A DNA stretch of 40,719 bases from Desulfobacterales bacterium. GTDB lineage: Bacteria > Desulfobacterota > Desulfobacteria > Desulfobacterales > SURF-7. Below are positions 16,243 through 25,984 of this stretch, piece after piece (the first letter of the stretch is position 1; each line of letters starts with the position of its first letter). Position numbers and translations under genes: made by a program. The DNA lies in assembly GCA_028277765.1 (NCBI GenBank), contig JANQFQ010000051.1:179849-220567 (forward strand), in the 5' to 3' direction. The notes under the pieces were generated by a model, which saw only the letters and a program-made list of their open reading frames with translations, did not search any database and had not been told where the DNA came from.

Positions 16243-17507
16243 TGGCAAACGCTGAAGGCGAGATCTTTGATCTTCCCGGGTATGCTGCCATGGGAATGTC
16301 TGGTGAAACAACTGTTCCTCTGATCACAGGTGATACAATTAACACGCCCTATGGCAGTGAGTTCATGTTACTACCTGACAGAAACCCTGTCCTGTTTAAC
16401 CTGGCCACCAAAGAATCGGAAATACTTTGGGAGAATCCTCTTGAACCTGGCAACCCTGTTTTTCCTGTAGCCGTGTTCAATTCCCCTGGATATGTAAACA
16501 CACATACATCAGCTTACACGGAAAAAGATAACGCTCAAAATCTTCCGCTTTTTTCATATGGCGCTGTTGGATGGCAAAACGGTTCATTTCGATCCGCTGC
16601 CATACGCGTTGACCGGGAAAGGCGGCAGGATCTTCGACTGATGAAACAGGAAAAAATTGATAACGGCATAAAAAGACTCCAGCAGAGTATGCCAACGAAC
16701 CGGCTTGTTCGGCACCTTGAAAAATGCGCCCTTGAATACGGATGCCCGGCAGCGAAAAACTTTTTTCTGGGAAGGTATGAAGCTCCGCTGCCCACATCAC
16801 AACGATGCAACGCAGATTGTGCAGGCTGTATCTCCCTTCAGAAAGATAGCGATATTATCAATCCCCAAGAGAGGATCCCTTTTACCCCAACCCCTGACGA
16901 GATCGCCGAGGTCGCTCTTGAACATATACAAAGCGTTAACAAAAGTGTCGTAAGTTTCGGCCAGGGGTGTGAAGGTGATCCCCTGCTTGCGGCAAAAGAG
17001 ATACACCCGGCCATTGAGATGATCCGCGCCACCACATCTCGGGGCACCATTAACATGAATACAAATGGAAGCCTGCCCGATGTTTTGAAACGACTATTTG
17101 ATGTTGGCCTGGACAGTATCCGCATAAGCATGAACAGCACGAGGAAAGTGTGCTATAATGCTTATTTTCAGCCTAAAGGGTATACCTTTAAAGATGTGGA
17201 AAGGAGTATAGACCTTGCCGTAAAAAAGGGAAAATTTGTTTCCATCAATTATTTAAATATCCCCGGCTTTACGGATTCCCCTGAAGAAACAGAATCGCTT
17301 CTATTATTTTTAAAAAAACATAAAATTAACATGATTCAGTGGAGAAACTTAAACTATGATCCTGTCAGTTACTTAAACATAATGGGTTCAGCTGCCACTT
17401 TCGGAAGTCCTATCGGCATGAAAAGACTGCTTGAAAAAGTAAAAAATGATTTTCCCAGTATAAAATACGGATACTTTAATCCTCCACGGGAGAAATTCAG
17501 ACCATAG
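16218..17507 (+). CDS. Radical SAM protein of unknown substrate
   Basis: A 429-residue protein whose radical SAM core begins late in the chain. The cluster motif C197-x3-C201-x2-C204 is in SQRCNADCAGCIS, followed by VSFGQGCEGDPLL (a GGEPL-like SAM-binding loop), TINMNTNGSLPD and DSIRISMNS. The 190 residues before the core form an extra domain with a beta-rich start (DLPGYAAMGMSGETTVPLIT) and a charged helix. No SPASM cysteines follow. The reading frame starts inside the NifU-like gene, so the two are almost certainly co-translated. The substrate cannot be read from the sequence. Confidence 0.85.
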   Translation: MEKTVSAVVANAEGEIFDLPGYAAMGMSGETTVPLITGDTINTPYGSEFMLLPDRNPVLFNLATKESEILWENPLEPGNPVFPVAVFNSPGYVNTHTSAYTEKDNAQNLPLFSYGAVGWQNGSFRSAAIRVDRERRQDLRLMKQEKIDNGIKRLQQSMPTNRLVRHLEKCALEYGCPAAKNFFLGRYEAPLPTSQRCNADCAGCISLQKDSDIINPQERIPFTPTPDEIAEVALEHIQSVNKSVVSFGQGCEGDPLLAAKEIHPAIEMIRATTSRGTINMNTNGSLPDVLKRLFDVGLDSIRISMNSTRKVCYNAYFQPKGYTFKDVERSIDLAVKKGKFVSINYLNIPGFTDSPEETESLLLFLKKHKINMIQWRNLNYDPVSYLNIMGSAATFGSPIGMKRLLEKVKNDFPSIKYGYFNPPREKFRP

Positions 17508-17596
17508 AACAAACAGTATTTGATTCTATTTTTTTAACTGCTAAAGTATAAACACAAAAATAGTGTTATTATACTTCTCAAACAAATTGCCGAAAC

Positions 17597-19204
17597 ATGA
17601 ACGAAAACACAACAAACCTACCGGAAAAAAGAAAAATTGAGATACTGCTGTTCTGCGTCCTGTTTTTTTCTGCCGCATATTTTAATCAGTATGTGGACTA
17701 TGACAATACATTCAGCCGCTATTTTATGATTAGTGCTATTGTTGATCATAAAACTTTGAATATAGATAAATATAAAGATAATACTATAGACAAATCCTTT
17801 TATGAAGGTCACTATTACTCGAACAAGGCTATAGGCGCGCCATTGCTGGGCGTTCCAGTTTACTGGCTGATGCGTTGCCTGAAACCCGGGGAAAATCCCA
17901 GGCCCCTCACTCGCACTGACAGGTTCCTCATAAGGCTGATCACTACATCCATCCCTTTTGCCTTGCTTGGAGTTGTTCTATTCAGAACAGCCTGTTTTTT
18001 TGGAGCAGGACTCATGCAGGGAATATGGATGGTTATTGCATATTCGTTTGGCAGTATCGCCCTTTCTCATGCCGGACAGTTCAGCGGTCATCAAATGGCC
18101 GCATCTTTTTCTTTTTTCTCATTTGCGATTCTGTTCATGCTGAATAAGAAAAAGAACAATAACAAGTTTTATATGCATTGCATGGCTTTTCTTGCAGGAC
18201 TTTTCGCTGGACTTGGAGCACTTGCTGATTATACAGCCATGTTCCTTGCACTTGTTTTAACAATTTACCTGATTTGCCTGCGGTTACATCGCAACATTAT
18301 TATTTTTTTTCTAACCGGAGGGGCGATTTGTGTTTTATGCCTTGGTGTATATAATTATACTTGTTTTGACAGTGTTTTTTCCTTTTCCTATTCTCATTTG
18401 ACACATGCTGAATTTAAAGAAGGGGCTTCAAGCGGTCTTCTAGGCGTTTCCCTACCAGATCCATTAGCTCTGATGTTATTGCTCTTTTCCCCTGCCCGCG
18501 GACTTTTTTTTATAATGCCGGTTTTTATTTTTTCAATTATTGGTTTTACTAAGCTGTGGAAAAAAGACGACCTGAAACGCGAAGCTGTTCTTTTGTCTGT
18601 AATCGTCATCGGTTATCTTTGCATAAATGCTGGCTTTTACGGCTGGCACGGAGGATGGACCTTTGGGCCCCGATATCTGGTCCCAATGCTCCCTTTTCTC
18701 GCCCTGCCAATGATTTTTGTTCCCTTCAGAAATCCGTGGTTTTTTCTTCTCCTGGGGATTTCCGTATTTCAGGTCTTATTAGCTGTCGTTGGAATTCCCC
18801 ACACACCAGAGAAAATATTCAACCCGATTTTTGAAATCATCCTTCCTCTTATGGCTTATGGGTATACGGCAAAAAATTTCGGTCATCTGCTTGGTCTTAA
18901 AGGTTTTCTTTCAGTTACGCCTTTCTTTGTTATTATTATCTATGCGTTAACAATAGTATTAAGAACAAAAAGTGCGGAGGAAGATAAAAAGGATGTGCCA
19001 AGATCGTGGAAGATTTTAATGGGGACATGGGCTTTAATGATCATGATCATGTTAGCAGTAGTGCACACAACGCCGTCAAAAGTTGTACATTATTATAGGG
19101 GACGCATACTGATGACTGCAGCAAAACAGATACGGTCTATACATCTTCTTAAGATGTCTTTATTAGAAAATAAACTTGCAAAAACAGACAACGTTGAGGA
19201 ATGA
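17597..19204 (+). CDS. Polytopic GT-C-like membrane protein
   Basis: A 535-residue integral membrane protein with roughly 11-12 hydrophobic spans and a short cytoplasmic N-terminus. After the first span comes NQYVDYDNTFSRYFMISAIV followed by KTLNIDKYKDNTIDKSFYEG and HYYSNKAIGAPLLGVPVYWL. This pattern (acidic residue in the first external loop, ID-x-Y, GHYYS-x-KAxGxPLL) is shared by a group of GT-C-fold dolichyl/undecaprenyl-phosphate-sugar transferase-like proteins. The donor and acceptor are unknown. It is 89 bases after the radical SAM gene and converges on mutL with only six bases between the stops, so no room exists for a separate terminator. Confidence 0.7.
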   Translation: MNENTTNLPEKRKIEILLFCVLFFSAAYFNQYVDYDNTFSRYFMISAIVDHKTLNIDKYKDNTIDKSFYEGHYYSNKAIGAPLLGVPVYWLMRCLKPGENPRPLTRTDRFLIRLITTSIPFALLGVVLFRTACFFGAGLMQGIWMVIAYSFGSIALSHAGQFSGHQMAASFSFFSFAILFMLNKKKNNNKFYMHCMAFLAGLFAGLGALADYTAMFLALVLTIYLICLRLHRNIIIFFLTGGAICVLCLGVYNYTCFDSVFSFSYSHLTHAEFKEGASSGLLGVSLPDPLALMLLLFSPARGLFFIMPVFIFSIIGFTKLWKKDDLKREAVLLSVIVIGYLCINAGFYGWHGGWTFGPRYLVPMLPFLALPMIFVPFRNPWFFLLLGISVFQVLLAVVGIPHTPEKIFNPIFEIILPLMAYGYTAKNFGHLLGLKGFLSVTPFFVIIIYALTIVLRTKSAEEDKKDVPRSWKILMGTWALMIMIMLAVVHTTPSKVVHYYRGRILMTAAKQIRSIHLLKMSLLENKLAKTDNVEE

Positions 19205-19210
19205 AAATTT

Positions 19211-21070
19211 TTACACAATCCGCTTAAATTTTTTTTCAATTTCTGTTTCCGTCCATCTGATCCAGGTTGGGCGCCCGTGCGGGCAAGAGGAAGGATTGTC
19301 ACATTCATCCAGCTGGATCAGCAGTTCTGACATCTCTTTATCTGAAAGGCTTTGGTTTGCCCTGATGGCACCATGACATGCCATAAGAATCAAACACTCA
19401 TCCAGTGTTTTTTCCAGGCCAGGCGCGAAACCGGTCTCTTCCATCATAGCGACAATTTCTAAAACTATGGGGCCTGCTTCTTTTTCTGAAATAAGGCCTG
19501 GTACAGACTTCACAACAAACGTGTTCCCCCCAAAAGGTTCAATTTCAAGCCCGAGACGGTTCAGGTCCGGAATTATTTTTTCCAGGATTTCCGCTTCCTT
19601 GTACCCTGTTTCAAATGTTTCAGGTATCAGAAGACGCTGTGAAGACATACTGGATGATGACGGCCGTTTTTTTAATTTTTCAAACAAAATCCGCTCATGC
19701 GCGGCGTGCTGATCTACCAGGAAAAAGCCTTCTTCAGATTCGCAGATGATATAGGTATTCTTTATCTGACCGACAATCCTTAAATCCGCAAACCGCATCT
19801 CCTTCCAGATAGTCGCCTGTTTTTCTTCCGGTTTTATATGACAGACCTTGTCTGATTCATCATAGTAAAAAGGTGTCGGTGCTTTATCTGATGATTTCGT
19901 TTCATTAAATAGAACAGATGAATTTTTTTGAGGAACGGGTTTGGTTGTATGGTCAATGGTTTTTGCTGAAAAGGCAAGACTTTCCTGTTTGTCATATCCT
20001 GAAACCGTTTCACTAACCATCGGCGCCACAGGTTTCTGCTTGACCGGACGGGGGTGGTCTGTTTCAATAATCATCCGCCGGTCAACCTTGTGCCAAATGT
20101 CTGATACTGCATGATTCAGTACTTCATAGACTCTTTTCTGATCTGAAAACCGCACCTCGTTTTTCGTGGGATGTACATTGACATCAACTCTGTCAAAAGG
20201 GACTGTCAGAAAAATGACTGCAACCGGGAAACGGCCTTTCATAAGACGGCCCCTATAGCCTTCTGTCAGCGCGTGCTGGAGCCCCCTGTCCCTTATGCAC
20301 CTGCCATTTACAAACAGGTAAATTTTCTTTGATGTACTCCTGGTCACAGAAGGAGATGATGTCCAGCCTGAAACAGCAATCTGTCTGTCCTTAAAACCAA
20401 CGCTGTTTAGACTATTCCTGACGTCTTTACCAAGAACGTCCACTGCTCTATCAAACAGATCCCGCGCCGCAGGCCAGTTCTTTACAGTCCTTTTATTATG
20501 AACAAGCTTGAACTGGATCCCAGGCCAGCCCAGGGCTATGGTGGCGATGGTATCAGCGATATGCGCCATTTCAGTGTTTACAGATTTAAGAAATTTTCTC
20601 CGGGCAGGGGTGTTGAAAAAAAGTTGTTTTACAGACACCATGGTACCGATTGGTGCGCCTGTTTCAGACACTTTTTTTATGCTGCCGCCTTCAACATATA
20701 TTTCAGTGCCGGATTCAACCTCTTTACTCCTGCTTATAATGGTAAATTTTGAGACCGACGCGATGCTGGGAACCGCCTCTCCCCTGAATCCAAGTGTACT
20801 GATAGCAAAAAGATCATTATCGCTGGCTATTTTACTTGTTGCATATCTTTCCAAGGCAAGGAGCGTATTGTCATGGTCCATGCCGCATCCATTATCAGAA
20901 ACACGGATAAGGGAGCGTCCCCCTTTTTCAATTTCAACAAAAATCCTTGTACTCCCCGCGTCAATAGCATTCTCAACCAGCTCCTTAACAACCGATGCCG
21001 GCCGCTCAACCACCTCACCGGCAGCTATCCTGTTAGAGATGTTTTCGGGAAGAATTCGAATCTTAGGCAT
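19211..21070 (-). CDS. mutL: DNA mismatch repair endonuclease MutL
   Basis: MutL couples MutS mismatch recognition to strand removal. The 619-residue protein has the GHKL ATPase motifs: KELVENAIDAGS (29-40), DNGCGM (59-64), STLGFRGEAVPSIASVS (91-107) and TPARRKFLKS (154-163). A low-complexity linker of about 335-425 follows. The C-terminal domain carries the nicking-endonuclease motif DQHA-x2-E-x4-E at 453-464, ACHGAIRA (564-571) and CPHGRPT (596-602), which provide metal ligands. The enzyme is therefore of the nicking type, as in bacteria without MutH. It is the last gene of the minus-strand run starting with argS. Confidence 0.97.
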   Translation of the reverse strand: MPKIRILPENISNRIAAGEVVERPASVVKELVENAIDAGSTRIFVEIEKGGRSLIRVSDNGCGMDHDNTLLALERYATSKIASDNDLFAISTLGFRGEAVPSIASVSKFTIISRSKEVESGTEIYVEGGSIKKVSETGAPIGTMVSVKQLFFNTPARRKFLKSVNTEMAHIADTIATIALGWPGIQFKLVHNKRTVKNWPAARDLFDRAVDVLGKDVRNSLNSVGFKDRQIAVSGWTSSPSVTRSTSKKIYLFVNGRCIRDRGLQHALTEGYRGRLMKGRFPVAVIFLTVPFDRVDVNVHPTKNEVRFSDQKRVYEVLNHAVSDIWHKVDRRMIIETDHPRPVKQKPVAPMVSETVSGYDKQESLAFSAKTIDHTTKPVPQKNSSVLFNETKSSDKAPTPFYYDESDKVCHIKPEEKQATIWKEMRFADLRIVGQIKNTYIICESEEGFFLVDQHAAHERILFEKLKKRPSSSSMSSQRLLIPETFETGYKEAEILEKIIPDLNRLGLEIEPFGGNTFVVKSVPGLISEKEAGPIVLEIVAMMEETGFAPGLEKTLDECLILMACHGAIRANQSLSDKEMSELLIQLDECDNPSSCPHGRPTWIRWTETEIEKKFKRIV

Positions 21071-21130
21071 ATTGTCGTTCTTGCTGTATGATTAAATAAA
21101 AGTTATCAATTACTAGATGCTCATCTATAT

Positions 21131-21295
21131 AAAATCCGAAATCCGAATATCGAAATCCGAAACAAATCCGAATATTAAATGTTCAAAATTAAAAACACCA
21201 TTTTTAAAATTACATTTTTTTCATTATTGTTTTAGTTATTCATATTTTGGTCATTTGATATTGTTTCGGGTTTCGTGCTTCGGATTTCGGATTTT
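21131..21295. repeat. Inverted pair of CGAAATCCGAA repeats
   Basis: The 257-base gap between mutL and the 61-residue gene holds an inverted pair. AAAATCCGAAATCCGAA (21131-21147) is matched perfectly by TTCGGATTTCGGATTTT (21279-21295), with an inner GAAATCCGAAACAA (21152-21165) against TTGTTTCGGGTTTC (21261-21274, 12 of 14). About 95 AT-rich bases separate the arms. The left arm is a near copy of the repeat at 4200. A transcript from gatA to mutL would fold here. Confidence 0.8.
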
Positions 21296-21327
21296 CTCAT
21301 ATAATGTATCTAGCTTTGCGACATTAA

Positions 21328-21513
21328 TTAATCGCCGTTGTTCTCCTTCAAGAATCTTCCCAAAAATTCAGCTTCACTTGGCGACAGGTCAAACTTGATA
21401 CCAGCTTCATTAATCAGCTGCTCATTTGTTTTTCCGGGATTGTATTTCTTTTCATCAGAGATCCATTTAATTGCTTTTTTTATGCTGTCACTTTCAGGAA
21501 TAATGGTTGTCAT
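21328..21513 (-). CDS. Small conserved-looking cytosolic protein (61 aa)
   Basis: I do not recognise a named family. The 61-residue product is soluble and charged. It shows KKAIKWISDEKKYNPGKTNE followed by QLINEAGIKFDLSPSEAEFL, which reads as a three-helix bundle. A GGAGA Shine-Dalgarno site nine bases before the ATG and normal codon use support a real gene. It lies 41 bases after gatA and 257 bases before mutL on the same strand, so it is probably co-transcribed with them. Its role is unknown. Confidence 0.7.
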   Translation of the reverse strand: MTTIIPESDSIKKAIKWISDEKKYNPGKTNEQLINEAGIKFDLSPSEAEFLGRFLKENNGD

Positions 21514-21554
21514 AATTATCTTCTCCAGACTGATATCTGTTTTCTATTAGTGCT

Positions 21555-23015
21555 TTACAGGTTTGGCCGTTTTTTATGAAAACCAGCTACCTGTTCATAG
21601 TTGTAGCTTGTACGCAGAAGTATACTTTCGTTAAAATGTTTCCCCAGCAACTGAAGCCCAATGGGCAGCCCCTTTGAAGAAAAACCACACGGCACAGACA
21701 TGCCTGGAATACCGGCAAGGTTTGCTGAAAGAGTGAAAACATCAGCAAGATACATGGCTAAGGGATCTTCAATGTTCTCCCCGATTTTAAACGCGGGTGT
21801 CGGAGTAACCGGTGACAGGATTACATCGCAGGATTCAAACGCCTTTTTAAAGTCATCTACTATCAGCGTTCGAACCTGGGAGGCTTTCCGGTAATAGGCA
21901 TCATAATAACCAGCTGAAAGGGCATACGTACCAATTATTATCCTTCTTTGAACTTCAGGTCCAAAGCCCGCCGCCCTAGAGCTTCGGTACATCTCTATGA
22001 GATCATCCTTTTCTTTGTCCCTGAATCCGTATTTTACCCCATCATAACGGGCAAGGTTCGAGCTGGCCTCGCAAGGGGCGATCACATAATATACGGCTAC
22101 CGCGAATTCCGTGTGGGGAAGTGAAACATCTATGCATTTAGCGCCCAGACTTTCGATTACATTGATAGCGGACTGAACTGCTTCTGACACTTCAGGATCG
22201 AGCCCTTCTGGTTCAAAATACTCTTTTGGGATCCCTATGGTAACATTATCAAGCCCCTGTTCCAGGGCTGCCTCATAATCTGGCACATCTTCCGGGACAG
22301 AAGTGGAATCGTTTCTATCATACCCAGATATGGTTTTTAACAATATAGCACAATCGGTTACATTCTTAGTAATGGGGCCAATCTGGTCCAGGGATGAAGC
22401 AAACGCAACAAGACCGAACCTGGAAACTCTCCCGTAGGTGGGTTTCATCCCGACCACACCGCAGTGGGAAGCTGGCTGCCTGATGGAACCGCCTGTATCT
22501 GACCCCAGAGATCCGGCACACAAATCCGCTGAAACAGAGGCTGCGGAACCACCACTGGAACCTCCCGGTATTCTGTCCAGAGCCCAAGGATTGCGGGTGA
22601 TTTGTAACCCTGAATTTTCGGTTGATGAGCCCATGGCAAATTCATCCATGTTTACTTTTCCGACAATAATAGCACCTGCCTTATAGAGTTTTTTCATAAC
22701 CGTGGCATCATACACAGGAACAAAATCCTCTAGAATTTTTGATGCGCATGTTGTCCTAAACCCTTTTGTGCAGATAAGGTCCTTTATCGATATAGGGATG
22801 CCTGTTAGGGAAGATATGTTTCCGTTTGATATCTCTTTGTCGGCAAGTTCAGCCTGGGCCATGGCGGATTCTTCAGTAACCGTAAGATAAGCACCGATTT
22901 TTTTATCTACATCTGCAATACGGTCAAGTATTGACCGGGTCAGTTCCTTTGAAGATATCTCTTTTTTGTCCAAAAGAGACCTGGCTTCTTTTATGGTCAG
23001 TTCATACAAATTCAT
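21555..23015 (-). CDS. gatA: Asp-tRNA(Asn)/Glu-tRNA(Gln) amidotransferase subunit A
   Basis: GatA is the glutaminase/amidase subunit of GatCAB, which converts misacylated Glu-tRNA(Gln) or Asp-tRNA(Asn) to the amide. The 486-residue protein has the amidase signature with the Ser-cisSer-Lys triad K78 (PISIKDL), S153 (GGSSGG) and S177 ([12 protein letters not shown]). [20 protein letters not shown] follows as in all GatA. gatC is upstream on the same strand, separated by 249 bases that contain a hairpin repeat. gatB is not in the window and must be elsewhere. Confidence 0.97.
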   Translation of the reverse strand: MNLYELTIKEARSLLDKKEISSKELTRSILDRIADVDKKIGAYLTVTEESAMAQAELADKEISNGNISSLTGIPISIKDLICTKGFRTTCASKILEDFVPVYDATVMKKLYKAGAIIVGKVNMDEFAMGSSTENSGLQITRNPWALDRIPGGSSGGSAASVSADLCAGSLGSDTGGSIRQPASHCGVVGMKPTYGRVSRFGLVAFASSLDQIGPITKNVTDCAILLKTISGYDRNDSTSVPEDVPDYEAALEQGLDNVTIGIPKEYFEPEGLDPEVSEAVQSAINVIESLGAKCIDVSLPHTEFAVAVYYVIAPCEASSNLARYDGVKYGFRDKEKDDLIEMYRSSRAAGFGPEVQRRIIIGTYALSAGYYDAYYRKASQVRTLIVDDFKKAFESCDVILSPVTPTPAFKIGENIEDPLAMYLADVFTLSANLAGIPGMSVPCGFSSKGLPIGLQLLGKHFNESILLRTSYNYEQVAGFHKKRPNL

Positions 23016-23127
23016 ATGCTTTTTTTTCCGATTGTTTGTTTTTTAATTATTAACCGAATTGGTAACGCTTTATTTAATACCTCTTAAAACAATTTCTTGT
23101 TGAAATAAAATTCTATTTGATAACTCT

Positions 23128-23200
23128 CCCCCAACCCCTCTTTGCAAAAGAGGGGAGCAAATCTTCCCCTTTTACAAAGGAGGATCGAGGGGATTTTTTT
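23128..23200. repeat. Hairpin repeat between gatC and gatA
   Basis: CCCCTCTTT-GCA-AAAGAGGGG (23135-23155) is a perfect 9-bp stem, followed by CCTTTTACAAAGG and a GAGGGGATTTTTTT tail (to about 23200). The layout of two C/T-rich hairpins ending in a G-rich tract and T-run resembles repeats common between genes in this group of bacteria. On the plus strand the T-run would make it terminator-like. On the minus strand, where gatC-gatA is transcribed, there is no T-run. Confidence 0.7.
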
Positions 23201-23264
23201 GAAATAGTAAACATTTCATGCTTCGTTGTGATCTCTCGAACATGGTCGTTTATGAAAAATCGGG

Positions 23265-23552
23265 TTATCCCACCACCTTTGGCACAAGAAAACTGCCGTC
23301 CTCTTTTTCAGGTGCATTGGCAAGGGCCTTGTCCCTATCTATATGCTCTTTAACACTGTCTTCACGGAAAGCGTTTGTAAGGGAAATAGCGTGAGATGTA
23401 GGCGGAACATCTTTAGTGTCTGCCTGGCTGAGCTTTTCAACATACGCCAGTATAGTATCAATCTGTCCAGCAAACTTCTCTAATGAGGCGTCATCAAGGT
23501 TGAGTCTGGCCAGTTTCGTCACATCCAGAACTTCCTGCTTGGTAATTTTCAT
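23265..23552 (-). CDS. gatC: Asp-tRNA(Asn)/Glu-tRNA(Gln) amidotransferase subunit C
   Basis: GatC is the small subunit that stabilises GatA in GatCAB. The 95-residue product has the family length and pattern: KITKQEVLDVTKLARLNLDD at the N-terminus, QIDTILAYVEKLSQADTKDV in the middle, and a C-terminal FREDSVKEHIDRDKALANAP segment ending in DGSFLVPKVV. It is 15 bases after the SPOR gene and 249 bases before gatA. Confidence 0.95.
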   Translation of the reverse strand: MKITKQEVLDVTKLARLNLDDASLEKFAGQIDTILAYVEKLSQADTKDVPPTSHAISLTNAFREDSVKEHIDRDKALANAPEKEDGSFLVPKVVG

Positions 23553-23567
23553 TTTAACTTCCTTCAG

Positions 23568-24287
23568 TTATTTTTTAATCAGCACTGGTTTTTTATTATC
23601 TTCAGTTAATTTCTTCATGGTTTCAGAAGCATCTTCCCTGTTGCTGAAACTCCCCACACGGATCCTGTACCAGACCTGGTTTTCTTTTGGTTCCCATACA
23701 ACCATATGTGCCTTAAACCCTTTTTCAGCCAGATCAACGACCATCTGGTCAGCAATATCACGGTCCTTTAATGCCGCAACCTGTATGGTAAAGGTGGCAT
23801 CTGTTTCAGCTTTTTCTGTTTCCCCATCCTCTGTTCCCTTGTGCTCTGTTTTTTGGGCCTCTGTTTTGCTGCTGTCTATTTTTGCTGGCGTTTCTTCACG
23901 ATCTCCTTTAGCAAGTGTCATCGCTCTAATTCTTGAACGGTTTTTTTCAGGAACCCGTTTTCTTTTCAAACTTATCTCTTTATTTTCCGGTCGCTTCAGC
24001 GCTTCGTGAAATTCCAATTCAGGAGAACCGGTTTTTTCATTAGAATTGTATGTTAACCGGTCCTGTTCTTTTTTTATGACCGTCTCCTTTAATAACGACA
24101 GCTCTTTCTGAAGCTTGTCAATGTCAAAATGCGGTGTTGTATCTCTGCCCACAAAAACACCAAGTGCGAAAAACCCCCCTGATGTAATAACAAAAAAAAA
24201 GAACCACCAGACAGCTTCTTTTGCTGTCAGCAGAATCAGGGTTTTTTGACCGTCCGGGGTATATTCTTTTTCTTTTTTTGTGGCCAT
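23568..24287 (-). CDS. SPOR-domain membrane protein
   Basis: A 239-residue bitopic protein. A short cytoplasmic start is followed by one membrane span (about residues 27-47, VWWFFFFVITSGGFFALGVF). A charged, Lys/Glu-rich periplasmic stalk follows (about 50-165), and then a C-terminal SPOR domain (about 167-239: FTIQVAALKDRDIADQMVVD, WYRIRVGSFSNREDASETMK). SPOR domains bind glycan strands lacking stem peptides at division sites, so a role in septal peptidoglycan is likely. It sits 11 bases after argS and 15 before gatC, an association frequently seen in Desulfobacterota. Confidence 0.9.
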   Translation of the reverse strand: MATKKEKEYTPDGQKTLILLTAKEAVWWFFFFVITSGGFFALGVFVGRDTTPHFDIDKLQKELSLLKETVIKKEQDRLTYNSNEKTGSPELEFHEALKRPENKEISLKRKRVPEKNRSRIRAMTLAKGDREETPAKIDSSKTEAQKTEHKGTEDGETEKAETDATFTIQVAALKDRDIADQMVVDLAEKGFKAHMVVWEPKENQVWYRIRVGSFSNREDASETMKKLTEDNKKPVLIKK

Positions 24288-24298
24288 CAGCAGTATTA

Positions 24299-25984
24299 TT
24301 ACATCTTTTCAGGAGCAGACACGCCTAAAATAGCGAGTCCGTTTTTAATAATTTTCTGAACGGCAAGAGAAAGATACAGCCGCGCCTTTGTCAGCAAAGG
24401 ATCATTAGTTACAACACGCATATCTGGATTCTCATTGCCCTGATTGTAATAAGTATGAAAAGAAGAAGCAAGATTCATGAGATAAAATGTGATGCGGTGA
24501 GGTTCAAGAAACAGAGCGCTCGCTTTAACAACTTCAGGATACAGGGACATGCTTTTGATTAATTCTATCTCTTCAGGTGCGGTCAGCAAGGCAATGGCTT
24601 TGTCATCCCGATCTATCTTCATAATACCCTTTTCTTCCCGCGCTTTTCGAATGATATTGGCGATGCGGGCATGTCCGTACTGTACATAATATACTGGATT
24701 GTCTTTAGATTTCTTCTTTGCCAGCTCAAGGTCAAAATCTAAAGGGCTCTCATAATGCCGGGTAAGAAATATAAACCGGGCAGCATCCTTCCCAACCTCA
24801 TCCACCACATCTTTAAGGGTGACAAACTCCCCTTTGCGTGTAGACATGGCCACAGGCTCACCATCCCTTAACAGGTTTACAAGCTGTACAAGAATGACAC
24901 CAAACTGTTTTTCATCTACCCCTGATGCCGTGATTGAAGCCTTTATACGGGGTATATAACCGTGGTGATCCGCTCCCCAAACATCAATAACTTTATCAAA
25001 GCCTCTGTCAAACTTATCCCTGTGATACGCAATATCTGAAGCAAAATAGGTGGTCAGACCGTTTTGCCGGACAACTACCCTGTCTTTTTCATCCCCGAAG
25101 TCACTGGTTTTAAACCACGAGGCACCATCTTTCTCATATATGATCTGCCTCTTTTTAAGATCTTTTATACTGGAATCAACCTTGCCGTTGTTAAAAAGGG
25201 ACTGTTCACTGTACCAATTATCAAAGCTGACGCCAAAAATATCAAGATCCTCTTTAATGCTGTTTAATATGTTGTCAGCCGCATATTGCGCGCAAAACTG
25301 GATAGCATCTTCTTCATCTTTCTTCTTTAGCTGATTTTCAAACCGCTCTTTTATGGAACCAGCCAGCTCATATATATATCTTCCCTGGTAGCAATCTTCA
25401 GGAAAAACAATGGTTTCACCGGAAAGCTCTCTAAATCGCATGAACACGGAAAGCCCCAGGGTTCTTATTTGCCGACCTGAATCATTAATATAATATTCTT
25501 TTTCAACATCATAACCACAAAAAGACAAAATAGAAGCAACACTGTCTCCCACAGCCGCTCCCCGTCCATGTCCCACATGAAGGGGGCCTGTTGGATTGGC
25601 GCTGACAAATTCTACCTGAATTTTCTGACCCTTACCAATATCACTTGACCCGTAAGAAGCATCTTGTTCGTGAATTTGGTGTAAAAAAGGGTGCCAAGCT
25701 GATGTGTTGATAAAAAAGTTAATAAATCCCGGGCCAGCCACCTCTGTATTATCAATAACATTTTTAGGGTCTTCGATGTTGTTCAGTATGGCTTCAGCAA
25801 TTTTTCTCGGCTGCATTTTCTGAGTTTTTGCCATAATCATGGCCATATTTGTTGAAAGGTCACCATGTGTTTTCACTTTTGGCTCTTCCAGCTCCACTTC
25901 AGGAAAATCAGAAGACGGCAGGTCCCCTTTCTCATACGCAGATACAGCTGCTTTCAGGACAATTTTTTTTAGTATCTTTTTCAT
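24299..25984 (-). CDS. argS: Arginyl-tRNA synthetase
   Basis: This class I synthetase charges tRNA(Arg). The 561-residue protein has an N-terminal Add1-type domain (about 1-115), the HIGH-type motif [20 protein letters not shown] (HVGH at 136-139), [14 protein letters not shown] and the KMSKS-equivalent [14 protein letters not shown]-terminal anticodon-binding helical domain contains [16 protein letters not shown]. It is the first gene of the minus-strand run argS-SPOR-gatC-gatA-61aa-mutL. No strong promoter could be picked in its upstream AT-rich region. Confidence 0.97.
   Translation of the reverse strand: MKKILKKIVLKAAVSAYEKGDLPSSDFPEVELEEPKVKTHGDLSTNMAMIMAKTQKMQPRKIAEAILNNIEDPKNVIDNTEVAGPGFINFFINTSAWHPFLHQIHEQDASYGSSDIGKGQKIQVEFVSANPTGPLHVGHGRGAAVGDSVASILSFCGYDVEKEYYINDSGRQIRTLGLSVFMRFRELSGETIVFPEDCYQGRYIYELAGSIKERFENQLKKKDEEDAIQFCAQYAADNILNSIKEDLDIFGVSFDNWYSEQSLFNNGKVDSSIKDLKKRQIIYEKDGASWFKTSDFGDEKDRVVVRQNGLTTYFASDIAYHRDKFDRGFDKVIDVWGADHHGYIPRIKASITASGVDEKQFGVILVQLVNLLRDGEPVAMSTRKGEFVTLKDVVDEVGKDAARFIFLTRHYESPLDFDLELAKKKSKDNPVYYVQYGHARIANIIRKAREEKGIMKIDRDDKAIALLTAPEEIELIKSMSLYPEVVKASALFLEPHRITFYLMNLASSFHTYYNQGNENPDMRVVTNDPLLTKARLYLSLAVQKIIKNGLAILGVSAPEKM

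Noticed and set aside
20508..21095. 195-codon plus-strand frame opposite mutL
   Set aside because: It mirrors the conserved MutL ATPase region on the other strand and has no own features.
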